A DNA stretch of 64,000 bases from Isoetes taiwanensis (GCA_021234155.1 JAJEKV010000023.1:11043641-11107640); one strand, 5' to 3'; shown: positions 21,563 through 36,430, numbered from the stretch's first letter. Numbers and translations are program-made. Notes: a model not told the origin generated them from the letters alone.

Positions 21563-21974
21563 AAGAACTGTGTCATCAATATATTAAAAGAATGGTAATG
21601 TTACAAAGCAAGTGAGGAGGAAGGAGAACTGCCCCAAAGAGACAGCGATACCTCGACACTCCACAACAAACTCATAGAAAACTGCAACTCTACTGCTGTA
21701 CAAACCGACCATCACCATCTACAACACCCAAAAAGTCCCGCCAAATGATAAACTTCCGCTCTACTAATCTCGGGAATATCAGAAAGCTTTGAAATAGCTT
21801 GTACCTGAGTCGAGGAATCAGAGAGGCTGCAGGCTGCTGAATCCCCTGAAAAATCCACAACCGCCGCCGCTTCCAAATCAGCCACACCAACCAAGCCACG
21901 CACAGATGTAAGGCTTGCTGCCGCAAGAGCGGCCAAGCACCAGGATACACATGAAGCAGCAACTGCTGGCTAGT
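21534..21974 (-). mobile_element. 5'-truncated L1 LINE tail
   Basis: Minus-strand insertion of about 440 bp. A poly(A) tail appears as a T run of roughly 30 at 21531-21561. The frame upstream of it (21977-21690) reads VAWLVWLIWKRRRLWIFQG and KLFQSFLIF, similar to the C-terminus of the short LINE at 37357. CAAGCTTT occurs on both sides (21526-21533 and 21975-21982), a probable target duplication. Confidence 0.75.
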
Positions 21975-22240
21975 CAAGCTTTCTTTGGCACAAGCCTGCT
22001 ATAGCACAAACTTTCTTTGGCCCTTTCTCCTATAAAAGCCTTGTGTCTTCCTGCATTCCTTATCGGCGTTTCCTCTGAGCTGAATCTTGTTGTTGTACGG
22101 AGTTCCCCCCCTCCCACCTCTTACTCTACTATATGGATTTTACTTTTCGTTCAATGTTGGTCGATGGGCTTTTACATTTTTTCCCAGCGTAGCACATGGT
22201 GCTTCTGGAGGGCACCAAGGGGAAGACCCCCTGGGTCGAG

Positions 22241-22650
22241 CCTATATTTTTCTATCTCGACGTAACCCCGTGGCTTCCGAGGATCCTCATGGATCATCTC
22301 TTCAATTTTCAACATTGTGCTTTTATATTTCTAGTCCAACTTTATAGCTTGCTGACTCTTGGCCAGTGGATGGCTCCTAACACAGTTGACAGTCACATAT
22401 GGCTAGGTCTTGCAGTTTGGAGCTCAGTGATGTGAATGAGCTCTTAAAAGCCTATATTTTTCTATCTCGGTATAGCCCTATGGTTTTCGAGGATCATCAT
22501 AGATCGTCTTTTCCATTTTGATATTGTGCTCTTGTATTTCTAGTCCAACTTTGTAGCTTACTGACTCTTGGCCTGTAGATGGCTCCTAACACAGTTGACA
22601 ATCATGTGTTGTTTGGCCTTGCAGTTTGGAGCTCTCTGATGTGCATAAGA
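22241..22650. repeat. 210-bp tandem duplication
   Basis: The block beginning CCTATATTTTTCTATCTCG occurs at 22241 and 22451 with matching internal landmarks (CTAGTCCAACTTT, CTGACTCTTGGCC, GATGGCTCCTAACACAGTTG). The copies differ at roughly one base in ten. No coding function is supported. Confidence 0.85.
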
Positions 22651-23150
22651 TTGCTTTTTATGCGAGCGGCCAAGAGGGACACATGGAGCGGTATCTTAGC
22701 AGGACGGATTTGAGTCACTGCTTGGATGGGTGGCGCGACCTAATTATTGGGGGACCTGAACTCATTGTACACATCTTATATATTAGGTGGTCTAACCCGG
22801 GGTTGTATTTGTTGTTTTACTCATTTGGGGTTTATCATTTTATTCCCCTCTTCACTCATTTTGGGGTTCATCAGTTTGTTCCCCTATGTGACATTGTAGT
22901 CATTTTTTCATTCAGCTCAATGGAACACCACTTCACTTCGGATGATAATATTTGTGCATAAGGACCTTTCCCTAGAAGTGACATTGATGAACTATTGTGC
23001 ATTGTGCAAGAACTATTGTTGTGACAATTAAATCAAGAGTGTTTCTAATTATTGTGACACCAACGCAATGTATGTAGATGTTTTTAAAAAAAGTCTATAC
23101 AACTTCATACACAATGTATATGGCCATGTTAGAAGAAATGGTCACAATTG
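22651..23150. other. Unassigned DNA
   Basis: Nothing recognisable on either strand beyond the short repeat near 22938 shared with 21403. Confidence 0.5.
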
Positions 23151-23328
23151 TGATCCCAAATAGTTTTTGCATTTCTACTAGCAGTTTCTATACATGTGTT
23201 AATCCTAATAGATATAACAGTTTCTATACATGTGTTTATCTTACTAGATGTTACACTTATTAAAATGTCTATTAAGATTAACACATGTATAGAAACTGCC
23301 TGTTGAAATGCAAAAGCTATTTGGGATT
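23151..23328. repeat. Inverted repeat, arms about 57 bp
   Basis: 23151-23212 (contains CAGTTTCTATACATGTGTTA) and 23269-23328 (contains its reverse complement) pair with a few mismatches and a central loop of about 56 bp. The loop also contains a direct copy of the TTTCTATACATGTG motif. Confidence 0.85.
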
Positions 23329-23335
23329 ACATGTG

Positions 23336-23450
23336 TTAATCTTAATAGATGTTTTGCAATTGAACTTGCAATCTATACATTTGTTAATCCTAATACATGT
23401 TTTGCAATTGAACTTGCAATCTATACATTTGTTAATCTTAATAATAACCC
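23336..23450. repeat. Tandem repeat, about 48-bp unit
   Basis: Two and a half units containing TTTTGCAATTGAACTTGCAA and CTATACATTTGTTAATC. The TTGCAATTGAACTTGCAA part is itself nearly palindromic. It shares the GTTAATCYTAATA motif with the neighbouring inverted repeat, so the cluster probably grew by local duplication. Confidence 0.85.
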
Positions 23451-24227
23451 CCATATACATGCTTATGAAGTTGTAGTAAGCCCCACGACATAAAACTTAG
23501 AATTGCATTTGAAGTAGCAGTTTCGAACTCAAGAGGGTGGAGGGATGGAAAATTTTGCAAAAAGAATGGATCCTCATGGAAAGGGTTGGGTTCTTCTCAT
23601 GAGGACCCAATCCAACCTAAAGTTGGGCACACCTATCTTATATATAAATGTTTTTTTTAATGACATAAGCATGTGGGATATTTCTTGTGGCCCAGATTTT
23701 TAGGGTTCCAGAACTCGATTTTGGGGGATTACCCAAGATTTTTAGGGTTCCAGAACTCGGTTCTTAAAGGAGCATCTGAGATTTCTTGTATTCATGTGCT
23801 TGCATTTTATGATAGAGAGAATGGTAGCATGTTTAACTGCCATTGATTGTTAAGTTCCAATAAAATCTGATAAATTCTGATATGCCCTAAAAATCTATCA
23901 TAGCAGCTTCATTTGCTCTAAGAATTTGATATTCTGATATGCACAAATTTTGATATGCATAAATTCTGATATGCCCTAAAATTTTATATAACATCTTCAT
24001 TTGATTGACGTTTAGCATACATTACAGATCTGATACAACTGCCATTGCTATAAAGTTTGGAATCCTATCTAAGTTCAGGGATTCCAACTTTCATAAAACT
24101 CAGATAAGAACATATTGGATATAACACAAATATAACATATTGCATACATTACAAATCTGAACATTGAATGATTCCAGAGCAATTCATGATAGTGATGCAC
24201 AACATGTATTACAACAAAAGGAAATAC

Positions 24228-24358
24228 CTACTTCCAATTCTTTGTCTCTTGCTTCTCCACTCATTTGGTTTATTCCTGCCATTCGATGAAGGCAAGATAA
24301 TTCTATATTGAACCATGGCAATGACAACAGCTAACAGAAACCATCCCAGAAGATCCAT
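24228..24358 (-). CDS. Putative first exon, membrane-anchored protein (copy 1)
   Basis: On the minus strand ATG at 24358 opens MDLLGWFLLAVVIAMVQYRI, a hydrophobic N-terminal segment like a signal anchor, followed by a basic hydrophilic stretch. A plausible splice donor (AAGTAG|GTATTTCC) ends it at 24228. I do not recognise the protein; N-terminal anchors of this kind occur in many plant membrane enzymes. No second exon was identified. The reading frame is kept in the duplicate apart from an in-frame 9-bp deletion, which weakly supports coding history. Confidence 0.35.
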
Positions 24359-25290
24359 TGTTCTTATGTATACTGAATTCAAAAGTTTCAGGTGCGAGAA
24401 ATTCAAATTTGAATTACACTTCAAAATTTCAGAGCACTTGCAATGAGGGAAATTCAAATTTGAACTACAATTCAAAATTTTACAAGCAAATGCAATGATG
24501 GAAATTCAAATTTGAACTACAATTCAAAATTTTCGCGCACTTTCAATGAGAGAAATTTGAATTCACATAAGACTTAGAATTGCATTTGAAGTAGCAGTTT
24601 CGAACTCAAGAGGGTGGAGGCATGGAAAATTTTGCAAAAAGAATGAATCCTCATGGAAAGGGTTGGGCTCTTCTCATGAGGACCCAATCCAACCTAAAGT
24701 TGGACACACCTACCTTATATATAAATGTTTTTTTTTAATGACATAAGCATGTGGGATATTTCTTGTGGCCCAGATTTTTAGGGTTCTAGAACTTGGTTTT
24801 GGGGGATTACCCAAGATTTTTAGGGTTCCAGAACTCGGTTCTTGAAGGAGCATCTGAGATTTCTTGTATTCATGTGCTTGCATTTTATGATAGAGAGAAT
24901 GGTAGCATGTTTAACTGCCATTGATTGTTAAGTTCCAATAAAAAACTGATAAATTCTGATATGCCCTAAAAATCTGTCATAGCAGCTTCATTTGCCCTAA
25001 GAATTTGATATACTGATATGCACAAATTCTGATATGCCCTAAAATTTTATATAACATCTTCATTTGATTGACGTTTAACATACATTACAGATCTGATACA
25101 ACTGCCATTGCTCTAAAGTTTGGAATCCTATCTAAGTTCAGGGATTCCAACTTTCATAAAAATCAGATAAGAACATATTGGATATAACACAAATATAACA
25201 TATTGCATACATTACAAATCTGAACATTGAATGATTCCAGAGCAATTCATGATAGTGATGCACAACATGTATTACAACAAAAGGAAATAC

Positions 25291-25412
25291 CTACTTCCAA
25301 TTCTTTGTCTCCACTCATTTGGTTTATTCCTGCCATTCGATGAAGGCAAGATAATTCTATATTGAACCATGGCAATGACAACAGCTAACAGAAACCATCC
25401 CAGAAGATCCAT
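25291..25412 (-). CDS. Putative first exon, duplicate copy
   Basis: Second copy of the exon at 24228-24358 within the 1077-bp tandem repeat. The ATG, hydrophobic segment and GTATTTCC donor are the same; three codons are missing after NKPNEW. Confidence 0.35.
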
Positions 25413-25620
25413 TGTTCTTATGTATACTGAATTCAAAAGTTTTAGGTGCAGGAAATTCAAATTTGAATTACACTTCAAAATTTCAGAGCACTTGCAATGA
25501 GGGAAATTCAAATTTGAACTACAATAATTTCCAAGCAAATGCAATGAGGGAAATTCAAATTTGAACTACAATTCAAAATTTTCGGGCACTTTCAATGAGA
25601 GAAATTTGAATTCAAATTTG

Positions 25621-26899
25621 CACTTCCACATGAACCCTAAACCTTGGATCTGGAGTTCAAATCGTGCAGCTCTGTCTTGGAAAACCCATAGGCATCCAAA
25701 CTAATTAGGAAGATCTCAGGGTGATCTCAGAGACACGCCCGAGATCTCACGAAGTGATTCCGTAAATCCTAATCGAGATTTGCTCTTCTCTCTCTAGAAA
25801 TGACGTGGTCAAAAGGGATAGGTCTACATGGGTTACATGGATACACTTGGATTCTACATTTATTAAGACTAAATGCTCTCTAATATAATTAGGAAAATAG
25901 AAAAATTAAACTATAATTTACTTAGAGGGACATCTGGAGATCCCATATTTTCTCTAATGGATTAGATGTTATTCTATATTTCAGTTCTATGTGATGATGA
26001 TCTATTCTGTGTGCACTCCTGTATATTGGGAAGTGGGGTAGAGACCCAGAAAGCTTCAGTAGTTGATGTATCTAGATAGCCGCATTAATTTCAAATTAAT
26101 AGGGCCTATGCATAAGAGCCCGCTTGGCTGTGGGTGGCGGGGCTAGACAGGTGGATAAGGAGGACATGTCCCATTGCAGATCGATCCCTCTGGTATGTAA
26201 AGCCTACAAGGGATCTTAACGGGCTAGGCCTAATGGCTTGCCACTGTGTATAGGCAAGGCATGGGCTCGACACCTCTTGGATGATGCGTCACCTTCAATG
26301 AGGTTCAAGTCGTAGACGGGCAGTGGCCCTCTAACCGCCTGTGATGGGTGCATATACCTCTGGAGGGAGTGATCTCCTCCTGCCTCATCGAGACTGAGGA
26401 GATGAAACCCAGGAGTAGCCCCCCTTGGCTATGCACCCGGCAGGCTACAGTCCCGTCCCAAGACTTATCAGCCTAATCTACAAAGTATGCATAGGAGAGG
26501 CGGATGGAGAGGACTTCCCAACAACCATGTTCCTATGCCAGCCCAATCCATTGACATGAATTCTATCTACAATGACTTCTGGAGACCCAAGCCGTCAGTC
26601 CATACCCCTTGAGTCTGAGCCTTGGGTAGGATCTCCCCTATGATGATGTTGTTGATGTGCTTTCACATGTATGATATGGTGAGCCACCCTTTGAGGTGGA
26701 GCTATTTATATTTGATGTCATGTGCTCATGTTTACTTACGCTTTCGCAGCTAGGACTGTCCCGAGGGAAGACGGGATAAATGACACATCTGTTCTTCCTC
26801 ATCGATTCCTTGTCAATGGATGGGTGCTAGGTGGACGGCCTCTATCAACTTGGTTGCCAGAGGGAACTCCGGCTTCAAATACGATGGAAGCATCATAGA
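25621..26899. other. Unassigned DNA
   Basis: No family recognised. About 26100-26740 is more GC-rich than its surroundings and has no long frame; it could be an old LTR or a non-coding repeat, but no ends or target duplication were found. Confidence 0.4.
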
Positions 26900-28830
26900 T
26901 GAAGTAGGGGACGTCACAACAAGGCGACAGACTTAGATGGCATGCAGGCAGAGCTGCTCAAGTGGGCGGGACCACCAATAGTGCCCATCATGACTGCATT
27001 AGAGGGCATTACAGGAAGGATTTCCCCAACAGTGGACCACTAGCAGAGTAGTCCGCATCTAAAAGGTGGAAGACCCACACAGCCCAGCCAACTACAAGAC
27101 AATCATGGTCAGTTCACTTTTGCAAAGCTAATGGCCAGCATCCTTGAATAGCAACTCACGATGTGGGCAGAGGAATCAGAAGTGAGAGCACTCACACAAG
27201 CAGGATTCAGGCCCTGATACTCTATGATTGACCGCATATTCATGCTTTGGACCTTGATTGAGAATAGCAGGAACCGTCGTCAGGATCTCTACTGCTGTTT
27301 TGTCGACTTTGCAAAGGCCTTTGACGCTGCGTCTAGAGAAAAGTTGTGGGAAAGACTCAGACAATTGAAGACCCCTGAAGACTTTCAAAATGCAATATAC
27401 AGGCTCTATGAGACAGGTTCCAGCCGATTGACACTGACAGGACCACCTGTCCATAGTAATATAGGTGTTCGTCAGGGATGCCCGCTCTCCCCAACATTGT
27501 TTGGCCTCTACATTAACCAATTGGAGGGGTGGCTTGCCTGCCATGGGGTTGGTGGAGCTAGGGTTGTGCATCAGATCATTAGGCAGCTCATATACACATC
27601 ATATACACAGATGTGGACCTTCTAGCCCACACCTCCTAGGCCATGTAGCAACACCTACATGCCCTGGATAGCTTATGTCGGGCCACTGGAATAAGGGTCA
27701 ATTTGGCCAAGACTAAGGTCTTGCTTGTCTCATCTTCGCGCCAGCCAAGGTTTCACTCCTTCACTTATCAGGGGCAAAATGTAGAGGTGGAACACACTTA
27801 CAAGTACTTGGGTATAGAGTTTTCCACTACCACATATTGGGACACTTCCATTCGATTGCGGGTGACTGCCGGTTGGAAGGTACTTTATGCAATGCATAAC
27901 AACAGCTACAAAGCAGAGCTGTATAACTGGCCCTATCCGTCCCACTTGTTCAGGATTTTGGTGGAACCTGTTCTTTTATATGGGGCCGAAGTCTGGAGTC
28001 CGGTCATATTCTCGGCCACATGGAATGAATTGGAGCAGCAGGTACAGAAAGCCTTTTTGGTTCGGGTGCTCGGGGTGAGATCCACTGTTCCATATCAGAT
28101 CCTCCTACAGGAGACTGGTTTCTTACCTCTTCAGCGGGCCGCACTTGATCGCCACATTATTTACTTTCAGAAGGTGAAGGGTATGGGCATGAACGTCTCC
28201 TCAACTTGGCTTATACTATGGCCATGGGCCCACAGCGCCTCAAAGCATGCTGGAAGGAGAGGCGAGCACAGTGGTTCTCCAAATGGGGTATACAAGAGGA
28301 TAGGTACATCCAAGTTGAAACTGAAGAGGACCACCATCAGCTGTGGCAATACCTAGATGCTTGCTTCCTCTGTAAGCTTTGGGATACTGGTGCCCTTGAA
28401 CATATTAAGACAGTGCACTATAAGGTCCAGATCAAAACCCACTTGCAGGTGGTCCACAGCGCTAAATTCGTGCACATTTGCCACTGAAAAAGCGTAGATT
28501 GGTAGCTTCCATTCACACATGTGCACATCACTTGTGAATTGAGACAAGCAGATGGGCCCGAGAAGCATGGGAGGATAGACTGTGTCTGTGCTGTCAATAG
28601 GGTACTATTGAAGATGAAAGCCACACTCTATAGCATTGTCCGGCATTCAGTCACATTTGCGCCAACTATGCTCAGTTGATCCTGCCTAACTAGCAGCTGT
28701 ATGCACTGCTGGATACAACGTGAGTGGGCTCACTAGGATCTTATTTCCGGGACATCATGGATGCCCGCACTCAGTTAAGTCCTCGAATGAAGCACGAAGG
28801 CACATCATGATGTACCATTGTCATATATCT
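26900..28830 (+). pseudogene. LINE copy B, ORF2 remnant (RT to C-terminus)
   Basis: Plus-strand decayed LINE of the same broad group as copies A and C-F. Readable blocks: KATDLDGMQAELLKWAG (26930), AEESEVRALTQAGFRP (27170), LYCCFVDFAKAFDAASREKL (27282), GVRQGCPLSPTLFGLYI (27465), MAKTKVLLVSSSRQ and HTYKYLGIEFS (27703), LLYGAEVWSP (27980), and a final cysteine/histidine region with EDESH (28590-28640). The YADD box is destroyed near 27600. Many frameshifts and stops, so it is older than the other copies. The 3' end is not sharp; 28831-28987 may be its 3' UTR. Confidence 0.85.
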
Positions 28831-28985
28831 ATAGTTTCTCAGCATACCTATTAATGCCCAGGTTTTTCCCTCGAAAAATCTCCGGGGTATGGGTTTTTTA
28901 ATCCTAGTAGTAATATGCTTTGCTGTATTCCTAGTTTGGGTCCCATAGATCAATTGGACTCTGAGGATGATAAAAATCAACTCAA

Positions 28986-29118
<133 letters not shown>

Positions 29119-30333
29119 GGCTGGCCCGCTTCTGTGATACCACGGGAATGCAAGTGAACTTGGATAAGACAAATATCATGACAGTAGGGGCACTTAAACA
29201 GGAATTATTTCAATATAAGGGAGCTCTGGTGAATACCTGTGATTCCTATAAATACTTGGGGTTGATTTTCCACAGGAACCATAGATGGAACATGTGCATA
29301 CAGCAGAGAATCGATGGAAGTTATAAGGCTCTTTATGCTATGCAGAGCCTATGCCGAGAAGCACATTTATGGTCTTGGTCACTTAAGCAGAAACTTTTTT
29401 GTGTCACTAGTGCAGTGTAGCATTATATGGCAGTGAGATATGGGGGCCTAGCCTCTCACAGGGATTATGGGATGATTTAGAGCAAATTCTAAAGAAATTC
29501 ATACGCCTTGAGATAGGGGTAAAAGCTCAGACTCCATATCAAATGATGTTAACTGAATGTGGGCTTATGTCTTTAGAAGGAGAAGCGTTAGTCAGATGCA
29601 TTAGATACCTGAAAAAAGTGGATACCATGGACAGCACAAGACTCCCTCACAAGGCCCTTTTGGTTAGCAAGGATAAAGGATGGTTTCAAGATGTTGTAAG
29701 ATGGCTAAGGAAATGGGATATTGGTGGCGGGGAGGCACTTCACGGTAGGCAATAACTTGAGACAATGGGTTTTTGGTAAGGTATACAAGAAGATGTGGTC
29801 TCAACCTAAAACAAAAATGATTCTATACAGGCAAAACATGAATCCTAGTTTGGGAATAGCCAAGTACCTACATGAGAATATCTCTATAAAGAAAAGGCAT
29901 GCAATAGGACGAATACGTCTTAGCTCGCATCATTTGGGAGTGGAAACTGGTAGATGGGGACATGTTATCCCTAGGATGGAGAGATATTGTAAGATTTGCG
30001 GGGAAGAACAAATAGAAGATGAAGAACATGCATTGCTTCATTGTAGTGCTTATCATGCATTAAGAGCACAACATGGGATTAATGCCCAAGATCTTTGTAC
30101 CTTCTTTACCTTGGGAGGAGATAAGATTGGGGCATATATATTAGAATTGATGAGATGTAGAGAGAATTGTCTGAAGAGATTGAATAACATTATAGAGGAT
30201 GATAATATGTTGAGTGAGAGTGACGAGTTAGATGAGGATTCTGAAACTCATCTACTCTTTTATGATGATGTGTAAAAGTTTGGTTGTCTTTTAGGCCTTT
30301 GAGGCCTCCCAAAGACTTAATACACTTCACTTC

Positions 30334-30335
<2 letters not shown>
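29119..30335 (+). pseudogene. LINE copy C, 5'-truncated ORF2
   Basis: Starts directly after (CT)n at LARFCDTTGMQVNLDKTNI, equivalent to the region following YADD in copy F. Contains YKYLGLIFHRNHRW, EIWGPSLSQ, TPYQMMLTECGL, then the C-terminal region RLSSHHLGVETGRWGHV, CKICGEEQIEDEEH and LLHCSAYHALR, and ends at 30275 with the acidic SESDELDEDSETHLLFY. Two frameshifts (about 29415 and 29740). A 60-bp 3' UTR with stem-loop and CTTCA repeats leads into the next (CT)n. Confidence 0.92.
30286..30316 (+). other. LINE C 3' stem-loop
   Basis: Outer arms GTCTTT and AAAGAC, inner arms AGGCC and GGCCT around TTTGA. It lies 10 bp after the stop codon and before the tail. Equivalent structures occur at the same place in copies A, D and E. 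Confidence 0.7.

Positions 30336-30397
<62 letters not shown>
30336..30397 (+). repeat. (CT)n microsatellite 2
   Basis: Pure CT of about 60 bp between the CTTCACTTCACTTC tail of LINE C and the truncated start of LINE D. Confidence 0.97.
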
Positions 30398-32633
<2,236 letters not shown>

Positions 32634-33016
32634 ATGGAAGATCAGGATAGAAAGAACAGAGCCTTGAATCTCAGACTCATCGGATTACCAGAAGAAGACA
32701 ATGAACAGACAAAAAGCGTTGTAGAAAACTTTCTGGAAACAAAAATGCAGATCGTTTCTCCAGGGATAGTAGATGCTTTTCGAGTAGGAAAAAAAGCAAA
32801 TTGGGACCGCCATGTGGTGATAAAATTCCGAGAGAAGGAAGATAGGCTGAACGTGTTAAGGAAACGGGCTGCTCTGAAAGGTCAGAAGGTTTGGATCAAC
32901 GAAGATTTGACAAAAGAACAGTATCAAATTAAGAAAGAAGAGCTTAAGAAGTTCAAGGAGGCAAAAAATCAAAACAAGCAGGTCTTTTAGAGACGAGGAC
33001 GAGTTGTTATAAATGA
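32634..33016 (+). pseudogene. LINE E ORF1 (RRM-type RNA-binding protein, N-terminus missing)
   Basis: Opens [20 protein letters not shown], the conserved start of the L1-type ORF1p RRM domain, followed by DAFRVGKK, HVVIKFREKEDR and the C-terminal part GQKVWINEDLT with a Lys-rich helix. Copy F shows that about 85 residues of coiled coil normally precede it; here they are removed by 5' truncation at the microsatellite. A TAG at 32988-32990 cuts the frame nine codons before the stop shared with copy F. Confidence 0.85.
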
Positions 33017-33019
33017 ATA

Positions 33020-36000
33020 GCAAGAGGAGACCATCAGAATCGCTGTATGGAACATCAATTAGATTTGATTTGCTTTGTAGAAACTTGGGAACATGAACAG
33101 TACGAAACACCCGATATAGCTGGTTTCCTTAAAATCTCATCAGTATGGAATGAAATAGAAAATACAAGTTACAGAGGCAATGGGGGAATAGCTTGTTATG
33201 CCAGGGAGAAAATTTCTCACAGAATCAGAAAGATTAAGACGGACTCTCAGCAATATTTGTGGATAGAGATTGTGGGCCAGAAATCCATATTTTTAGCCAG
33301 TTGTTATTATGCACCCATCCACAAAAAGGCATATGACCAGGGAGATTCTGATAGGACAGATCCTCTATTTCAACTAGAACAGGATATTCTCCAATTTTCA
33401 GAAAAAGGGGATGTCATAGTGATGGGAGACTTTAATGGCAGAACATCAAATAGGCAAGCAGTAATCCTGAAACAAGAGGGAGATCCGCTCTGGATGGAAG
33501 AAATAGATGAAGATGATTATAGGATAACTGGTTGGGCAAGGAACTCAGAAGATACAGCTTATACAACACAAATGGGTAAATGTTTGTTGAACATGTGCAG
33601 CGGTCTAGATTTGAGAATCTTGAATGGATTAGACAGGTTCCCAGGATCTGGAAAATATACTTGCAGAGGTAAAAGTGTGGTTGATTATGTGATTTGTGGA
33701 GAGGAAACAGCCAGAAGAATAAAGCTCTTACATGTCTGGGATCAGCAACCTGAGTCTGACCATGTGCCTGTCTCCTTTCATTTGACTATGGATGTATATT
33801 TAGGGAAAAAGCAGCAAGGTTGTAAAAATGGTATCAGATTAGATTATAAAAGAGCAAGTAAATACAAGGAGACCTGCGAGTCAAGATTACATGAGTTGCG
33901 GGATGCGCAACATGTATCAGACCTAGATAGGCTTATCCGAAATATTTTATTAGATTCAGTAGAAAAGGTTTTTGCTCATAGAAGAAAAGCAAAAGGGCTG
34001 CCCTGCAACAACTGGTTTGACAAAGAATGCAAAGACAAACGAAAAAAATATCTGATGGCATGCAAGGAGGATAAGAAGCTAGAAAAGAAAGAGTATGTTA
34101 CACTAATTAGGAGGAAAAAAAGGGAATTTCTCAGGCGCAGACAAGAACAACATGCTATGGATTTAATTAGGGAGCCCAAGGCGTTTTGGAGCAGAATACA
34201 AAAGAAAACATCAGAGAACTTTGACATTGAGGCGACGGAATTATTTTGCCATGTGCAGAAGCTATATCAGCAAAAAGGCATAGATGCCAAGACACAAATA
34301 GAGCAGCAATCACCTGTACAGTTTATTACTGAGGATGATGTAGCAAAAGGGTTAAGTAAGCTCTCTAATGGCAAAGCAGCAGATGCAAATGACCTTGTGG
34401 CAGAAATGTTAAAATGGGCAGGGGATGAATTTGTAGAGCCAATTACACGGATGCTGAATGCTGCAGTAAGAGATGGCTTTCCAAAAACATGGCAGGTGAA
34501 CCGGGTTATTCCTATACACAAAGGAGGAGATAGGGCAGATATCAATAATTACAGAACAATCTTGGTTGGGAGCATCTTTTCTAAACTCTTTGCATCCATC
34601 TTAGAATCTAAGATAAATGATTGGACGGAGAAGAATGATTTGCGGGCTAAGGGGCAGGCTGGTTTCAGACCCAAGAGGTCTACAATTGATCATCTGGTGA
34701 CGCTCAGAACCATTATGGATGCAATCAAAGGTAAGAAACAGCCCCTATATTTGGTTTTTGTGGATTTTAGTAAAGCTTTTGATTTGGTGCCTAGAGAGCA
34801 CTTATGGGATAGAATGAACCAGCTTAATATCCCGATTGAATACCGTGATGCAACGAAGAGGATATATGAGAAGGTAATTGTGGAGCTATCTTTTCCTCTT
34901 AACATTGAATGTAGTGCTCAAGCTGTGAGTAATACAGGGGTGAAACAAGGATGTCCGTTGTCCCCTACGTTATTTGGTCTTTTCATAGACAGATTGGAGA
35001 AGTGGATTCTAGATTATGGAGGTTCAGGAGTAAATCTAGCTGGTTATGTACTTGCCCTTCTTCTATACGCAGATGATGTTGTACTTTGCTCAAAAGAGAA
35101 AGCAGGAATCCAGAGACATCTTAAAGCTTCTGTGAATCCACAGGTATAAAGGTAAATATGTCAAAAACTAAAGCCATGACGGTAGGATCTCGGAAAAATG
35201 GTGACTTTTATTACAGAGGAGAGCTGATAACATCTACAGATGATTATAAATATCTTGGGCTTATAATAGATAAGAATTTTAGATGGAATAAGTGTATTGA
35301 GCAGAGAACAAATGGAGGTTTGAAAGCATTATACGCTATGCAGCGAAGCTGTGGAAAAGCTTTTGTACAGAATTTGAGTATGAAGAGAATGCTCTATAAG
35401 GTGTTGGTCCAATCAGTTGTTTTGTATGGCTGTGAAATCTGGGGGCCAGGTTTGCCAAATTGCCTATGGGAACAAATAGAGAAAATTCAAAAACGATTTT
35501 TATGCACAGAATTGGGTGTGAAGACTCAAACTCCATACCATATGATGTTAGCCGAATGCGGAATGATCCCTCTAGAAGGTGAAGCGCTCATTCAAACTCT
35601 TATTTACCTGAAGAAAGTACAGGAATTAGATGAAGACAGGCTGCCCCATTTGGCTATGGTTGAGAGTAAAGGAAAGGGCTGGTATAACAATATAGTAGAA
35701 TGGCTTGCAAAATGGGATATGAAACTAGAGGAGTGCCCGCAAACAGAAATTCGAGCATGGGTAATACAGGGACTTCAGCTGGTGATTTGGAAAGACCCAA
35801 AAACTAAGATGGCAGATTACCGAACACTTATGAATCCAAGGCTTCAAAGGGTTTCTTATGTGGATAGTGATATGACCTTGGCAAAACGCAGAGCACTGGC
35901 ACGCTTGAGATTGAGTTCTCATCGGTTACACATAGAAGAGGGAAGATGGAAGAAACTCCCAAGGGCAGAAAGAACGTGCAAGGTATGTGGAGAAGATGAG

Positions 36001-36276
36001 GTAGAAGATGAATTGCATGCCCTCTTGCGATGCCCAGCATATGAGGGATTGCGTAAAAGACATGGTATTGACGGGGTGGACACTTTAGATACTCTATTTC
36101 ATATGTCACCTTCGATCCTTGGCAATTTTGTCCTAGACATGTTAGAGGTGAGAAGATTACATATAGCTAGTATAGATTCGCTATTGCGATGTAATGAAAG
36201 GGAGAGTGAGCCAGATGAATGTAGTGATTGTGCTTCTGACTGTGGAAGCATTTCAGAAAATTGGATTGATGTTTAA
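33020..36276 (+). CDS. LINE E ORF2 (endonuclease, reverse transcriptase), one frameshift
   Basis: Starts near IRIAVWNIN, then a deletion of roughly 20-30 codons relative to copy F, then LDLICFVETWEHE. The endonuclease active-site series is present: ETW, YYAP, MGDFNGR, VVDYVI and SDHVPV. RT blocks: LSNGKAADANDLVAEML, QAGFRPKRSTIDHL, LVFVDFSKAFDLVPREHLW, GVKQGCPLSPTLFGLFIDRL and LLYADDVVL (about 35065). A frameshift near 35125 moves the frame to 35158-36276, which holds YKYLGLIIDKNFRW, LYGCEIWGPGLP and the zinc region CKVCGEDEVEDELHALLRCPAYEGLR, with an acidic Ser-rich C-terminus. It nicks target DNA and copies the LINE RNA. Confidence 0.93.
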
Positions 36277-36291
36277 AAGTTTTTTTATTGA

Positions 36292-36324
36292 ACGTCTGAT
36301 AGACCTGATGGTCTCAGTAGGCGT
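36292..36324 (+). other. LINE E 3' stem-loop
   Basis: Outer arms ACG and CGT, inner arms AGACC and GGTCT around TGAT, 15 bp after the stop codon. The inner pair is the equivalent of GGCC/GGCC in copy C. Confidence 0.7.
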
Positions 36325-36360
36325 GATAATACAACATTTCATTTCATTTCATTTCATTTC

Positions 36361-36363
<3 letters not shown>

Positions 36364-36428
<65 letters not shown>
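36364..36428 (+). repeat. (CT)n microsatellite 5
   Basis: About 65 bp of CT following a (TTTCA)n run at 36336-36363, between LINE E and the start of LINE F. Confidence 0.97.

Positions 36429-36430
<2 letters not shown>

Larger units (their letters stand above)
23488..25620. repeat. 1077-bp tandem duplication
   Basis: Copy 1 runs about 23488-24564 and copy 2 about 24565-25620. They are nearly identical over the whole unit, with scattered substitutions and a few small deletions (9 bp inside the putative exon; a shorter TATGCACAAATT block near 25020). Within each copy the sequence GAAATTCAAATTTGAA recurs three or four times at about 45-55-bp spacing, a small nested tandem repeat. Confidence 0.92.

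Noticed and set aside
26100-26740. Solo LTR
   Set aside because: GC-richer block without TG...CA ends or flanking duplication that I could find; left as unassigned.
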